Counted from the first letter of the stretch, positions 1-7,617 are shown. The stretch is 8,742 nt of DNA from an uncultured Clostridia bacterium (GCA_910579745.1 CAJTVH010000084.1:1-8742); one strand, 5' to 3'. Made by a program: numbers and translations. The notes: generated by a model not told the origin, from the letters alone.

Positions 1-70
1 GGTTTTAGCGGTGTGTGATGAGAATTTTGCCATAAAAATAAAAGAATATTTGAGTAATAACAAAATATAA
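1..70 (+). CDS. 3' end of an L7Ae/YlxQ-family RNA-binding protein (partial)
   Basis: An open frame runs in from the window edge and stops with TAA at 68-70, reading 22 residues that end in VCDENFAIKIKEYLSNNKI. This resembles the C-terminal tail of the small L7Ae-like ribosomal/RNA-binding protein (YlxQ) that usually lies just before infB in Bacillota nusA operons, where a hydrophobic strand leads into a D-x-N/E-F-A segment and a last helix. Family members bind kink-turn RNA. The stop is 40 nt from the infB start, which fits co-transcription. The call rests on position and a short tail only. The RNA-binding core lies outside the window, so identity is likely but not proven. Confidence 0.65.
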   Translation, partial: VLAVCDENFAIKIKEYLSNNKI

Positions 71-110
71 ATTTGTAATATTGTTATAATAGATTTTGGA
101 GGTGTTATTT

Positions 111-2243
111 TTGCCGAAAACAAGAGTACATGAATTAGCTAAAACTTTAAATATGGGAAGCAAGGACTTGATTGAAAAGCTTAAGCAAATGAACATAGAA
201 GTAAAAAGTCATATGAGTGTCTTGACTGATGTGGATGTTGATAAAGTTCTTGATAAATTTTCACAAAAAAAGGAATCGGAAAATAATGATAATATCAATA
301 AAACCATTGAGCCTAAGAAGAGCACGGAAGATACTAAAAATGGAGTCCAAAGGAAAGCGGAAGTTACAGAATCTTTAGCTGATAAGCAACCGCAAAAGCA
401 AAAAAAGAAAAAAAAGCAAAAGCAAAATAATATGAGACAGTCTGAGGAAATTACAGAGGAGTCTTCTGAAAACACTGATACAGGGGATGATATTAAAATT
501 ATTCAGCTTCCATCAAAAGTTACGGTAAAAGAGCTTTCTGAAAAGCTTGATAAAAATTCTACTGAGATTGTTATGGCGTTAATGAAAATCGGAATTATGG
601 CAACAATAAATCAAGAGGTTGAGTTTGAGATAGCACGTATTATAGCTGAGGGATACGATGTTATAGCTGAGGAAGCTGAGGAGATAGACCTTCTTGAGGA
701 AACATTTAAAGAGGATGATAACGCTGAGGAAGACACGGAGGAAAGACCGCCTGTTGTTGTTGTTATGGGACATGTTGATCATGGAAAAACTTCTCTTCTC
801 GATGCTATAAGGCATAGTAAAGTAACCGCTAACGAGGCGGGGGGTATAACACAGCATATTGGGGCGTACACTGTCTCTATAGACGATAAGCCCATTACTT
901 TCCTTGATACACCAGGACATGAGGCGTTTACGGCTATGCGTATGAGAGGGGCCCAGGTAACGGACGTCGCTATTTTGGTTGTCGCGGCTGACGATGGCGT
1001 CATGCCTCAAACAATTGAGGCTATTAACCACGCAAAAGCGGCTAATGTTGATATAATTGTCGCTATAAATAAAATTGATAAACCAAGCGCTAATCCTGAC
1101 AGAGTTAAACAGGAACTTGTTGAATATGGTCTTGTCGCTGAGGATTGGGGCGGAGATACTATTTGTGTTCCTGTTTCGGCAATAAGCAAAACAGGTATCG
1201 ACCAGCTTCTTGAAATGATTATTCTTGTATCTGAAATGAAAGAGCTTAAAGCCAATTCAGAAAAAAAAGCGAGAGGAACTATTATTGAGGCCCAGCTTGA
1301 TAAAGGAAGAGGCCCTGTCGCTACAGTGCTCGTGCAAAATGGTACTCTTAAAGTAGGTGACCCTGTTATCGCCGGTTCTTGTTATGGCAGGGTAAGAGCT
1401 ATGATGAATGATAAAGGGCAGAAAGTCAAGAAAGCCGGTCCTTCTGTTCCTGTTGAGATTTTAGGACTTTCTGAGGTTCCTCAGGCGGGCGATATGTTTT
1501 ATGTGGCTAAAAATGAGAAACAGGCGAGACAGGTCGCTGAATCGGTTATCGCTAAGGGTAGGGAAGACATGCTTAAAAATACTCCCCAAAGAGTTTCTCT
1601 TGATGATTTGTTCAGCCAGATTCAGGCCGGCAACGTTAAAGAGCTTAATATAGTTATAAAAGCGGATGTTCAGGGGTCTGTAGAGGCTGTTAAACTGAGC
1701 CTTGAAAAACTTTCTAATGATGAGGTTCATATAAGAACGATTCATGGCGGTGTAGGAGCTATTACTGAATCTGACGTTATGCTGGCAAGCGCGTCAAACG
1801 CTATTATTATTGGTTTTAATGTACGTCCGGAAGCTTCCGCGAAATCTTTCGCTGATGATCAGAAAGTTGATATAAGACTTTATCGTGTAATTTATAACGC
1901 TATTGAGGATATTACCGCCGCGATGAAGGGAATGCTTGATCCTGTATTTGAGGAAAAGGTTATAGGTCACGCTGAGATAAGGCAACTTTTTAAAGCGTCT
2001 GGCGTCGGAACTATCGGAGGTTCCTACGTTCTTGATGGTAAAATTTTAAGAAACTGTCAAGTAAGGATAGTTAGAGACGGAAAAGTTGTTTACGAGGGGG
2101 AACTCGCGGCGCTGAGAAGATTCAAAGATGATGTTAAAGAAGTCAATGGAGGCTATGAATGCGGGTTGTTATTTAACAAATTTAACGATATTAAAGAAGG
2201 CGATATTGTTGAGGCTTTTGTAATGGAGGAGATTCCTCAATAG
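111..2243 (+). CDS. infB: Translation initiation factor IF-2
   Basis: IF-2 is the cytoplasmic GTPase that delivers formyl-Met-tRNA to the 30S subunit and promotes 50S joining. The 710-residue product is close to the usual Bacillota length. It starts with an IF2_N module (MPKTRVHELAK onward, about 1-50), followed by a charged linker with a lysine/glutamine tract, then a second IF2_N-like module (about 130-190). The G domain shows GHVDHGKT at 220-227, GGITQHIGAY with the G2 Thr near 247, DTPGH at 266-270, NKID at 320-323 and SAI at 356-358. Domain II and the C-terminal fMet-tRNA-binding domains follow. I chose TTG at 111 because GGAGGTG (98-104) lies 6 nt upstream and the protein then begins at the conserved MPKTRVHELAK. 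The in-frame TTG at 96 overlaps this ribosome site. No lesions were seen. Confidence 0.97.
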   Translation: MPKTRVHELAKTLNMGSKDLIEKLKQMNIEVKSHMSVLTDVDVDKVLDKFSQKKESENNDNINKTIEPKKSTEDTKNGVQRKAEVTESLADKQPQKQKKKKKQKQNNMRQSEEITEESSENTDTGDDIKIIQLPSKVTVKELSEKLDKNSTEIVMALMKIGIMATINQEVEFEIARIIAEGYDVIAEEAEEIDLLEETFKEDDNAEEDTEERPPVVVVMGHVDHGKTSLLDAIRHSKVTANEAGGITQHIGAYTVSIDDKPITFLDTPGHEAFTAMRMRGAQVTDVAILVVAADDGVMPQTIEAINHAKAANVDIIVAINKIDKPSANPDRVKQELVEYGLVAEDWGGDTICVPVSAISKTGIDQLLEMIILVSEMKELKANSEKKARGTIIEAQLDKGRGPVATVLVQNGTLKVGDPVIAGSCYGRVRAMMNDKGQKVKKAGPSVPVEILGLSEVPQAGDMFYVAKNEKQARQVAESVIAKGREDMLKNTPQRVSLDDLFSQIQAGNVKELNIVIKADVQGSVEAVKLSLEKLSNDEVHIRTIHGGVGAITESDVMLASASNAIIIGFNVRPEASAKSFADDQKVDIRLYRVIYNAIEDITAAMKGMLDPVFEEKVIGHAEIRQLFKASGVGTIGGSYVLDGKILRNCQVRIVRDGKVVYEGELAALRRFKDDVKEVNGGYECGLLFNKFNDIKEGDIVEAFVMEEIPQ

Positions 2244-2432
2244 TGTCATATAATTATGAGGCTGTTTGGGAGTGTAAGAAAAAGCCACATGAGTAATTAA
2301 AAAATATGTAAAATTTAGTTTTTTAAATTATAAAGTGATTTTTTATTTCTTGTAGTATCTTTACTACTAAAATTTTAATGTTTACGCACAGATAAAATAT
2401 TTTTTATATCTATATTTTCAGGCGGTGAGGTA

Positions 2433-2804
2433 ATGAAAAATAATAACAGAATGATTCGTATTAATGACGAAATAAAAAGGGAAGTTTCAGAAATTATACG
2501 TTCGGAGCTTAAAGACCCCAGAATAGGACTTATTACAAGTATCCTTAAAGTGGAGACGACAAATGACCTTAAATATTGTAAAATTTATGTGAGTATTTTA
2601 GGAGATGATGAAAAAAAAGAAGAGACAATTGATGGATTGAAAAACGCTTCAGGCTTTATAAGAAAACAAATTGCCGCTCGTGTAAATTTGAGAAATACAC
2701 CAGAGCTTAAATTTATATTAGACAATTCTCTTGAATATGGATTTAAAATCTCAAAAATTATTGATGATATAAACGGTAGTTCAGATAAAAATAATGTGGA
2801 ATGA
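2433..2804 (+). CDS. rbfA: Ribosome-binding factor A
   Basis: RbfA is a small KH-fold protein that binds the 30S subunit during late 16S rRNA maturation and cold adaptation. The 123-residue product has the family layout: an N-terminal helix (INDEIKREVSEIIRSEL), DPRI at 28-31, a first strand with a T-x-L-K-V-E pattern, the KIYVSILGD strand, the helix with its Ala-Ser-Gly kink (72-74, NASGFIRKQIA), and LRNTPELKFILDNSLEYG, which matches the conserved LR-x-TPEL-x-F-x-x-D-x-S segment. AGGCGGTGA at 2420-2428 matches the extended Shine-Dalgarno sequence at 8 of 9 positions and supports the ATG. The gene lies 189 bp after infB, a wider gap than usual, but the order infB-rbfA is standard. The C-terminal tail is charged and poorly conserved, as expected. 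Confidence 0.95.
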   Translation: MKNNNRMIRINDEIKREVSEIIRSELKDPRIGLITSILKVETTNDLKYCKIYVSILGDDEKKEETIDGLKNASGFIRKQIAARVNLRNTPELKFILDNSLEYGFKISKIIDDINGSSDKNNVE

Positions 2805-2810
2805 TAATTT

Positions 2811-2996
2811 ATACTAATCTCAAATGAAAATGTGGAATTAATAATAAAAATAACAAATCAAAGCTAGTTTAAAAGTTCTGTAAAGGGTGTCAAATTTCCT
2901 TTATTTTTCATATGTATTTTAGTTTTCATATACACTGTGAAAGAACAAAAAATTATTGTTTTAGCTATAATTCTATTTTTAAATTGAGATTAGTAT
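2811..2996. repeat. Inverted-repeat-bounded non-coding element (MITE-like)
   Basis: ATACTAATCTCAA at 2811-2823 and TTGAGATTAGTAT at 2984-2996 are perfect reverse complements, 13 bp each, and bound 186 bp without an ORF. The left end is 6 nt after the rbfA stop. Size, A/T content and terminal inverted repeats fit a miniature inverted-repeat element. No clear target-site duplication is visible (AT on both sides at most), no transposase is nearby with matching ends, and only one copy is in the window. The arms could also pair in the mRNA as a long-range stem. Confidence 0.45.
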
Positions 2997-3023
2997 TAAC
3001 AATGTTCCGAGATATATTATAAT
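2996..3023 (+). promoter_or_regulatory. Putative sigma-A promoter for nrnA-truB-ribF
   Basis: TTAACA (2996-3001, 5 of 6 to TTGACA) and TATAAT (3018-3023, perfect) are separated by 16 bp. A start near 3030 would give a leader of about 100 nt before nrnA. The -35 box overlaps the last base of the right inverted repeat, so the element boundary may have created or moved the promoter. In A/T-rich DNA chance matches are common, hence moderate confidence. Confidence 0.4.
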
Positions 3024-3131
3024 ATTTATCGAATTTTGTTTTTTATGTTTATTGAGTGTTTTTTTATTTATAGATAACTTTATTTTTTCATTTCTATCAG
3101 TATTGTGTGATTAAGAAAGGAGAATGCTTAT

Positions 3132-4091
3132 ATGGAAACCTTTTCAACCGATATTTACGAAATCTGGGCAATGAGTAAAAATATTGTAATCTCAACCCAT
3201 TTAAGTCCTGACGGCGACGCTGTGGGGGCTGTTATGGCTTTAGCTATGGCTGTTTCTGAAATAGGAGCGAAACCAATCGTTCTTATTGAGAATTACGCTG
3301 AGAAATTTGACTTTATTAAAGGTAAAGAATATATTTTTGACGGTGATTATGATACTATTGAGCCAGACGTGTTTATAGCGGTTGATTGCGGCGCTAAAAA
3401 AAGGCTGGGTAAAGCGGAGAGTGTTTTTGAAAGAGCGAAAACGACTTTTAATATTGATCACCATATAAGCAATAATAATTTTGCCGATAACAATATTGTT
3501 TTAGGCGGTGTTTCTTCATCATGTGAGGTTGTTTTTGAGATAATTAAAAATTTTTGTACTTTAGACAAATATATGGCTGAGGCTTTGTATACAGGTATAG
3601 TGACCGATACTTTTGGCTTTAAGTATAATTCCACAAGTAAGAAAACAATGGAAATAGGCGGGGGACTTATTGATTTTGGGATTGACTATTCATCAATTCA
3701 AGATAAAGTGTTATATGAGCATACTAAGACGGAAGTTGAGATATTTAAAAAAGCTCTTGAGAATTTAAAGTTTGAGGGAAGAATAGTGTATACTTATTTG
3801 ACTTCAGAAGATTTGAAAAAATGTGGAGCGACGAGCAAAGACTTGGATGGAATAGTCGAATATATATTGAATATAAAGGATATGGAAATTTCAGCTTTTA
3901 TCTATGAGAAAGATGAGAATTTATGTAAAATAAGTCTTCGTTCCAAAAGCGCGGACGTTAATAAAATCGCTTCAATATTTGACGGTGGAGGGCATATGCT
4001 TGCGGCGGGGGCATCAATTAAAGGAGATTTAAATTCCGTGATTTCGTATGTTTTGACGGAAATAAAAAAAGAGTTGAAAAGTGATGAGTAA
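3132..4091 (+). CDS. nrnA: DHH-family nanoRNase / pAp phosphatase
   Basis: NrnA-type enzymes degrade 2-5 nt RNA fragments and dephosphorylate 3'-phosphoadenosine 5'-phosphate, recycling nucleotides in the cytoplasm. The 319-residue product has the family motifs. HLSPDGDAVGA has its metal-binding aspartates at 27-32. DCG is at 85-87. The diagnostic DHH is at 109-111 (NIDHHISN). After a linker comes the C-terminal DHHA1 substrate domain with DGGGH at 284-288. AAAGGAG (3116-3122) is 9 nt before the ATG. It lies in the standard slot between rbfA and truB, and its 3' end overlaps truB by 8 bp (11 bp if truB starts at the preceding GTG), which suggests translational coupling. The sequence cannot tell whether nanoRNase or pAp phosphatase activity dominates. 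Confidence 0.93.
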   Translation: METFSTDIYEIWAMSKNIVISTHLSPDGDAVGAVMALAMAVSEIGAKPIVLIENYAEKFDFIKGKEYIFDGDYDTIEPDVFIAVDCGAKKRLGKAESVFERAKTTFNIDHHISNNNFADNNIVLGGVSSSCEVVFEIIKNFCTLDKYMAEALYTGIVTDTFGFKYNSTSKKTMEIGGGLIDFGIDYSSIQDKVLYEHTKTEVEIFKKALENLKFEGRIVYTYLTSEDLKKCGATSKDLDGIVEYILNIKDMEISAFIYEKDENLCKISLRSKSADVNKIASIFDGGGHMLAAGASIKGDLNSVISYVLTEIKKELKSDE

Positions 4092-4980
4092 CTTAATAGG
4101 TGTTGTTAATATTTATAAGGAAAAAGGTTTTACATCTCATGATGTTGTAAATATTGTTCGTAAAACTTTGGGAAAAGTTAAAACAGGGCATACGGGAACA
4201 CTTGATCCCGACGCTTGTGGGGTGTTGCCGATATGCGTTGGAAAAGCGACAAAGATTTCAGATTATATCGCTTCTGATATTAAGGAGTATAAAGCCGAGC
4301 TTCTTCTTGGAGTGTCAACCGATACGCAAGATATTTCGGGTGAGGTTATTAAAAAATCAGATGTGGAAATAAATTTTGATGTAATTAAAAACACAATTTT
4401 AAGTTTTGAGGGCGAATATTATCAGACTCCTCCCATGTATTCGGCGGTTAAAATAAACGGTAAAAAAATGTATGAGCTTGCGAGGGAGGGGAAAGAAGTG
4501 GAACGAAAACAACGTCTTGTTAAAATCTTTAATATAAAAATAAATGAGGTTATTTCAAAAGAAAGAGTTGTTTTTACCGCACTCTGCTCTAAGGGTACAT
4601 ATATTAGAACTTTATGCCATGATATTGGCGAGAAGCTTAGCTGTGGGGGTTGTATGGCGTCTCTTTTGAGGACAAGGTCAGGTCAATTTTATATAAAAGA
4701 CAGTATTAAAATTGAAGATTTTAAAAAAATTGTATGTGAAGGGAGAATTAATGAGATTTTAATACCAGTTGACAATGTTTTGCCTGAATATTCAAAGGTT
4801 ATTGTATCTGATTTGGGTAATAAGTTTTTATATAACGGGAATAAGATTAATGTTAATTTTACGGACAAGAAATATTTTACTGAAAACGAAAAGGCTTTGG
4901 TTTATGATTCCTATGGTAAACTTATTGGAATTTATCAATTTTCTGGGAATTTTATAAAACCTTTAACTATGTTAATTTAG
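4084..4980 (+). CDS. truB: tRNA pseudouridine(55) synthase
   Basis: TruB converts U55 in the T-loop of elongator tRNAs to pseudouridine. The product (298 residues from ATG 4084) carries the family signature GHTGTLDPDACGVLPICVGKATK, with the catalytic Asp at residue 41 inside GTLDPDA. Next come YSAVKINGKKMYELAREG (Tyr119 region, substrate binding) and KGTYIRTLCHDIG (170 onward, including the conserved Arg175). A short C-terminal TruB/PUA-like domain follows (from about PVDNVLPEY). A GTG directly before the ATG (4081) would add one residue. Both starts sit inside the end of nrnA with only a weak GAG at 4071-4073 as ribosome site, so initiation probably relies on coupling to nrnA translation. 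No lesions were seen. Confidence 0.95.
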   Translation: MSNLIGVVNIYKEKGFTSHDVVNIVRKTLGKVKTGHTGTLDPDACGVLPICVGKATKISDYIASDIKEYKAELLLGVSTDTQDISGEVIKKSDVEINFDVIKNTILSFEGEYYQTPPMYSAVKINGKKMYELAREGKEVERKQRLVKIFNIKINEVISKERVVFTALCSKGTYIRTLCHDIGEKLSCGGCMASLLRTRSGQFYIKDSIKIEDFKKIVCEGRINEILIPVDNVLPEYSKVIVSDLGNKFLYNGNKINVNFTDKKYFTENEKALVYDSYGKLIGIYQFSGNFIKPLTMLI

Positions 4981-4990
4981 GAGTATTGCC

Positions 4991-5908
4991 ATGATAGTTT
5001 TGAACGATAAAAACATAGGGGAAAATAAATTTACCGCCATAACCTTAGGGAATTTTGATGGTATACATCTTGGTCATCAAAAATTAATTTCAGCTGTTAA
5101 AGATTACGCTGAGAAATATTCCCTTAAATCGATTGTATTTTCTTTTTATCCTCATCCTAAATCATTTTTCAATTCCGAGAAATTTTACACGATTTTTTCG
5201 CCTTATGAAAAAGAAAAGCTTATTGGAGAGCTTGGGATAGACGAACTTATAGAATATCCTTTTACTTATGATTTCGCTAATGTGGAGCCGGAAGATTTCG
5301 CTGATTTTATTTTTGATAAGATGAAGTGCAAGGTTCTTGTTATAGGTGATGATTATTGTTTTGGAAAAAACAGAAGGGGCAATTTCAGCTTACTTAAAGA
5401 GACGGGCTCAAAGAAAGGTGCTGAGGTTGTCGAAATATATTCCGTAAACGATAGTGGTATTCGTGTAAGCAGTACACGGATAAGGGAATGTATAATGGAA
5501 AAAAAATTTGAGGAAACCGCTAGACTTTTGGGAAAACATTATTTTGTTTTGGGAGAGGTTATAGACGGCAAAAAAATAGGTAGAAAAATAAATTTTCCTA
5601 CCGCGAATATCATCCCTTATAAAAACAAGCTTCTTCCTCCGGACGGTGTTTATTTAACAAAGACAATATATGATAATAATATTTATAAAAGTATTACTAA
5701 TATTGGAAAAAATCCCACGGTTGAGGGGAAAGAAAGAACAGTTGAGACACATATTTTTAATTTTAACGAGGAGTTATACGGGAAAGAAATTAAGGTTTGT
5801 TTTTATGGCTTTATAAGGAATGAATGTAAATTTACATCTATCGATGATCTGAAAAAGCAAATTTCCGAAGATAAAAAGAAGGCTTTTGAGATTTTCGCTA
5901 ACTTTTGA
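4991..5908 (+). CDS. ribF: Bifunctional riboflavin kinase / FAD synthetase
   Basis: RibF phosphorylates riboflavin to FMN and adenylylates FMN to FAD. The 305-residue product has the two expected domains. The N-terminal nucleotidyltransferase shows TLGNFDGIHLGHQ (HLGH at 26-29), FYPHP at 52-56, VIGDDYCFGKNRRGN, and SSTRIRE at 160-166. The C-terminal riboflavin kinase shows GKKIGRKINFPTAN at 193-206 with the metal/ATP-binding PTAN, then GVYLTKT, the NIGKNPT loop, and ETHIFNFNEELYGKEI. The Shine-Dalgarno AGGAG at 4979-4983 overlaps the truB stop TAG (4978-4980), and the spacing to ATG is 7 nt. It is the last gene of the operon, with a terminator 25 nt after its stop. No FMN riboswitch is visible, as expected for an internal operon gene. 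Confidence 0.96.
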   Translation: MIVLNDKNIGENKFTAITLGNFDGIHLGHQKLISAVKDYAEKYSLKSIVFSFYPHPKSFFNSEKFYTIFSPYEKEKLIGELGIDELIEYPFTYDFANVEPEDFADFIFDKMKCKVLVIGDDYCFGKNRRGNFSLLKETGSKKGAEVVEIYSVNDSGIRVSSTRIRECIMEKKFEETARLLGKHYFVLGEVIDGKKIGRKINFPTANIIPYKNKLLPPDGVYLTKTIYDNNIYKSITNIGKNPTVEGKERTVETHIFNFNEELYGKEIKVCFYGFIRNECKFTSIDDLKKQISEDKKKAFEIFANF

Positions 5909-5932
5909 TTGTTTTTTGATTTTATATAGATT

Positions 5933-5960
5933 AAATTATATATGGCTGTATAATTTTTTT
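5933..5960 (+). terminator. Rho-independent terminator after ribF
   Basis: AAATTATA (5933-5940) pairs perfectly with TATAATTT (5949-5956), and a further U-G and A-U pair closes a TGGC tetraloop. A run of seven T (5954-5960) overlaps and continues past the stem. It starts 25 nt after the ribF stop. The stem is all A/T apart from one wobble, so it is not very stable, but the position fits the operon end. Confidence 0.6.
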
Positions 5961-5991
5961 ACATGTTATTTAGCTGAAAGCAGTATTTATA

Positions 5992-6030
5992 CGGTTATTA
6001 AAGTTGACATTCATATAATTTTAATAACCG
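5992..6030. repeat. Inverted repeat / hairpin
   Basis: CGGTTATTAAA (5992-6002) and TTTAATAACCG (6020-6030) are perfect reverse complements. Two G-U and two A-U pairs can extend the stem to 15 bp with a 9-nt loop. A weak T-run follows at 6038-6042, so it could be a second terminator. It could also be an operator or an element end. No function is shown. Confidence 0.5.
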
Positions 6031-6197
6031 GTGATAAGTTTTTAGACGCGATTTAATTAAGTTAAAGATATGAAATGTTTAATAAGTTAGGATAGTTAAA
6101 TTTCTTAAAGAGTGAAATTGTGAAAATAGTTTAATGCTAAAATGAAAATATAAAATTATATTTATTTTTAGAATGTATCTAAAGACTAAAACATGCG

Positions 6198-6259
6198 CAA
6201 AAAATTATCAAAAATAAAGCGACTGTGAAATGTTTCGTTTTATTTTTAATAATTTTTTG
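6198..6259. repeat. Long near-perfect hairpin (25 bp arms)
   Basis: The arms 6198-6222 and 6235-6259 are complementary over 25 positions with one C-A mismatch and one G-U wobble, around a 12-nt loop (6223-6234). The right arm contains T-runs on the + strand and the left arm A-runs, so either strand could form a U-tailed hairpin. It lies 125 bp before the transposase remnant and could be a bidirectional terminator or an insertion-associated palindrome. Confidence 0.6.
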
Positions 6260-6335
6260 GATATTTTTTATATAATTCAAATAACTTATGATAATGTGAG
6301 TTCGATGAAAAATAAAAGTCCATAAGGTTATTTTG

Positions 6336-6344
6336 TGGTATAAT
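6336..6344 (+). promoter_or_regulatory. Extended -10 promoter of the transposase remnant
   Basis: TGGTATAAT is a perfect extended -10 (TGnTATAAT), 39 nt before the ATG at 6384. No good -35 box lies at the expected distance. A strong AGGAGG ribosome site follows at 6370-6375. These signals are intact although the gene is broken. Confidence 0.45.
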
Positions 6345-6383
6345 AAATTTGCGAAAAAAAGTATATCACAGGAGGATAAACTT

Positions 6384-7282
6384 ATGGATAAATTAATTAT
6401 ATCAATATTTTTATGAAGCTGACAACTTTTGCGAAGAATTTAATAATTATTTACAAAATAACAGCCTGCGGACAAATGATGAAAAAATATCCGCAGAGGT
6501 ATATAGAACTCTTTCATTAAGCGAAGTTATGACAATATGTATAGTATTTTATCTATCTAATTATAGAACATTCAAGAGGTATTATACGCGGTTTATTTCT
6601 AAAGAGTACAAAAAATTCTTTCCGCGTTTTGTAAGTTATAACCGATTTGTGGAGCTTATACCAAACGCTACTTTACCAATAACATTTTTTCTATATTTCC
6701 GAAAAGGCAGGCATGTATAGAGGAATTAATTTTGTAGATTCCACAACTTTAGACGTATGTGACTGTTATAGAATCTAACAGCATAAGGTGTTTAAAGAAA
6801 TTGTTCAAAGAGATAAAAGTTATACAGGTTGGTTTTATGGATTTAAACTTCATTTCATGATTAATGGCTGCGGAGAAATTCTAAGTTTTTGTCTGATTGC
6901 TGGAAATATTTATGACAGAAATCCAAAAGTGATGGAATATCCTACAAAAAAATATATTCGGAAAACTGTTTGCGGATAAAGGCTATATTTCCCAAAAATT
7001 GTTTAAAAATCTTTGGAGTAAAGGTATTCAGCTGATAACAAAGCAAAAAAGAACTCAAAAAAGAAAGGACTTATGGAGTTTTCTGACAGACTTCTGCTCA
7101 GAAAAAGAGTCATAATAGAATCAATGAACGATTTTTTAGAGAATATCTGACAGATTGAACACTCAAGGCACAGAAGCTGCTGTAATTTTATAGTAAATCT
7201 AGTGTCGGGTATTGTTGCTTACTCTTTTATTTCAAAGAAATTTTCATTGCGTATTACATACAATAATACCGTTTATGCTTAA
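6384..7282 (+). pseudogene. IS982-family DDE transposase, degenerate
   Basis: Joining frames restores a transposase of the IS982 family: MDKLIISIF, then YEADNFCEEFNNYLQN, LSLSEVMTICIVFYLSNYRTFKRYYTRF, FVSYNRFVEL, GINFVDST, GWFYGFKLHFMINGCGEILSF, NIYDRNPKV, KLFADKGYISQKLF, LLLRKRVIIESMNDFLENI and QIEHSRHRS. The DDE residues remain: Asp at 6737-6739, Asp at 6975-6977 and Glu at 7118-7120. Lesions read from the sequence are frameshifts near 6405-6420, 6700-6715, 6950-6970 and 7060-7085, plus in-frame stops TAA at 6776-6778 and TGA at 7148-7150. Some linker residues also appear missing. The start ATG at 6384 has AGGAGG 8 nt upstream. I could not identify terminal inverted repeats or a target duplication, so element ends are unknown. 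The copy cannot make active transposase. Confidence 0.88.
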
Positions 7283-7426
7283 TAATTTCATAAATAATTT
7301 TATTTAACACACATATTAAGGGGTTTTTAAATTTATCATTTAGTAACATCTTATTGTAGTACGTCAAAAATTTTATTGAATTTTTTGTCCTTTTTTTGTT
7401 GAATTCGCGTTATTTTAGGGCATAAA

Positions 7427-7455
7427 AAAAGACAGATAAAAGTTGTCCGTCTTTT
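7427..7455. terminator. Probable bidirectional terminator
   Basis: AAAAGAC (7427-7433) pairs with GTCTTTT (7449-7455), and two more pairs lie inside one mismatch around a 9-nt loop. On the minus strand the stem is followed by a seven-T run (from the A-run 7424-7430). On the plus strand only four T follow. It lies 145 bp after the transposase remnant, and no minus-strand gene is visible to its right that would use it. Confidence 0.5.
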
Positions 7456-7617
7456 ATGTTATTTTAAATTATAGTGTTACTATATTTTTGAGAATAAAAC
7501 TTGAATGAATGATGGAATATCATTATGTTATTTGATTATTGATAGATTACAATACTTAAAGTATTTTGAATGATAAAGAAATTAATTTCAAAAATTTAAA
7601 ATTTTATACCAAAATAT

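Larger units (their letters stand above)
2805..3131. other. rbfA-nrnA intergenic gap with MITE-like insertion
   Basis: This 327-bp stretch has no credible reading frame and is much more A/T-rich than the genes on either side. Perfect 13-bp inverted repeats (2811-2823 and 2984-2996) bound most of it. A sigma-A-like promoter follows at 2996-3023, then about 100 nt of T-rich leader ending in the nrnA ribosome site AAAGGAG (3116-3122). Homologous operons are normally tightly packed here, so the gap looks acquired. That is inference. Confidence 0.6.
5909..6383. other. Post-operon intergenic region rich in hairpins
   Basis: These 475 bp hold no credible gene. From left to right there are a terminator hairpin (5933-5960), an 11-bp perfect inverted repeat (5992-6030), a 25-bp near-perfect hairpin (6198-6259), and an extended -10 element with a ribosome site serving the broken transposase. 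The rpsO gene that often follows ribF in Bacillota is not here. Confidence 0.7.

Noticed and set aside
82..90. TGTTATAAT, a perfect extended -10 before infB
   Set aside because: Transcription would start at or inside the infB ribosome site, leaving almost no leader, and there is no -35 box. Probably chance in A/T-rich DNA.
579..1031. 150-codon open frame on the minus strand
   Set aside because: It lies wholly opposite the infB G domain, which is strongly conserved, and its translation matches no family. It is a shadow frame.
1007..1985. Further minus-strand frames of 63-94 codons
   Set aside because: All are antisense to infB, lack ribosome sites and have no recognisable content.
2352..2367. 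Small hairpin GTAGTA/TACTAC in the infB-rbfA gap
   Set aside because: Only 6 bp with no T-run after it, too weak to call a terminator. The 189-bp gap shows nothing else I can support.
4154..4372. 72-codon plus-strand frame
   Set aside because: It is an out-of-frame reading within truB.
5984..7301. Loosely matching A/T-rich inverted ends either side of the transposase remnant
   Set aside because: The match is interrupted and the distance to the transposase start is too long for IS982 ends, so chance similarity is likely.
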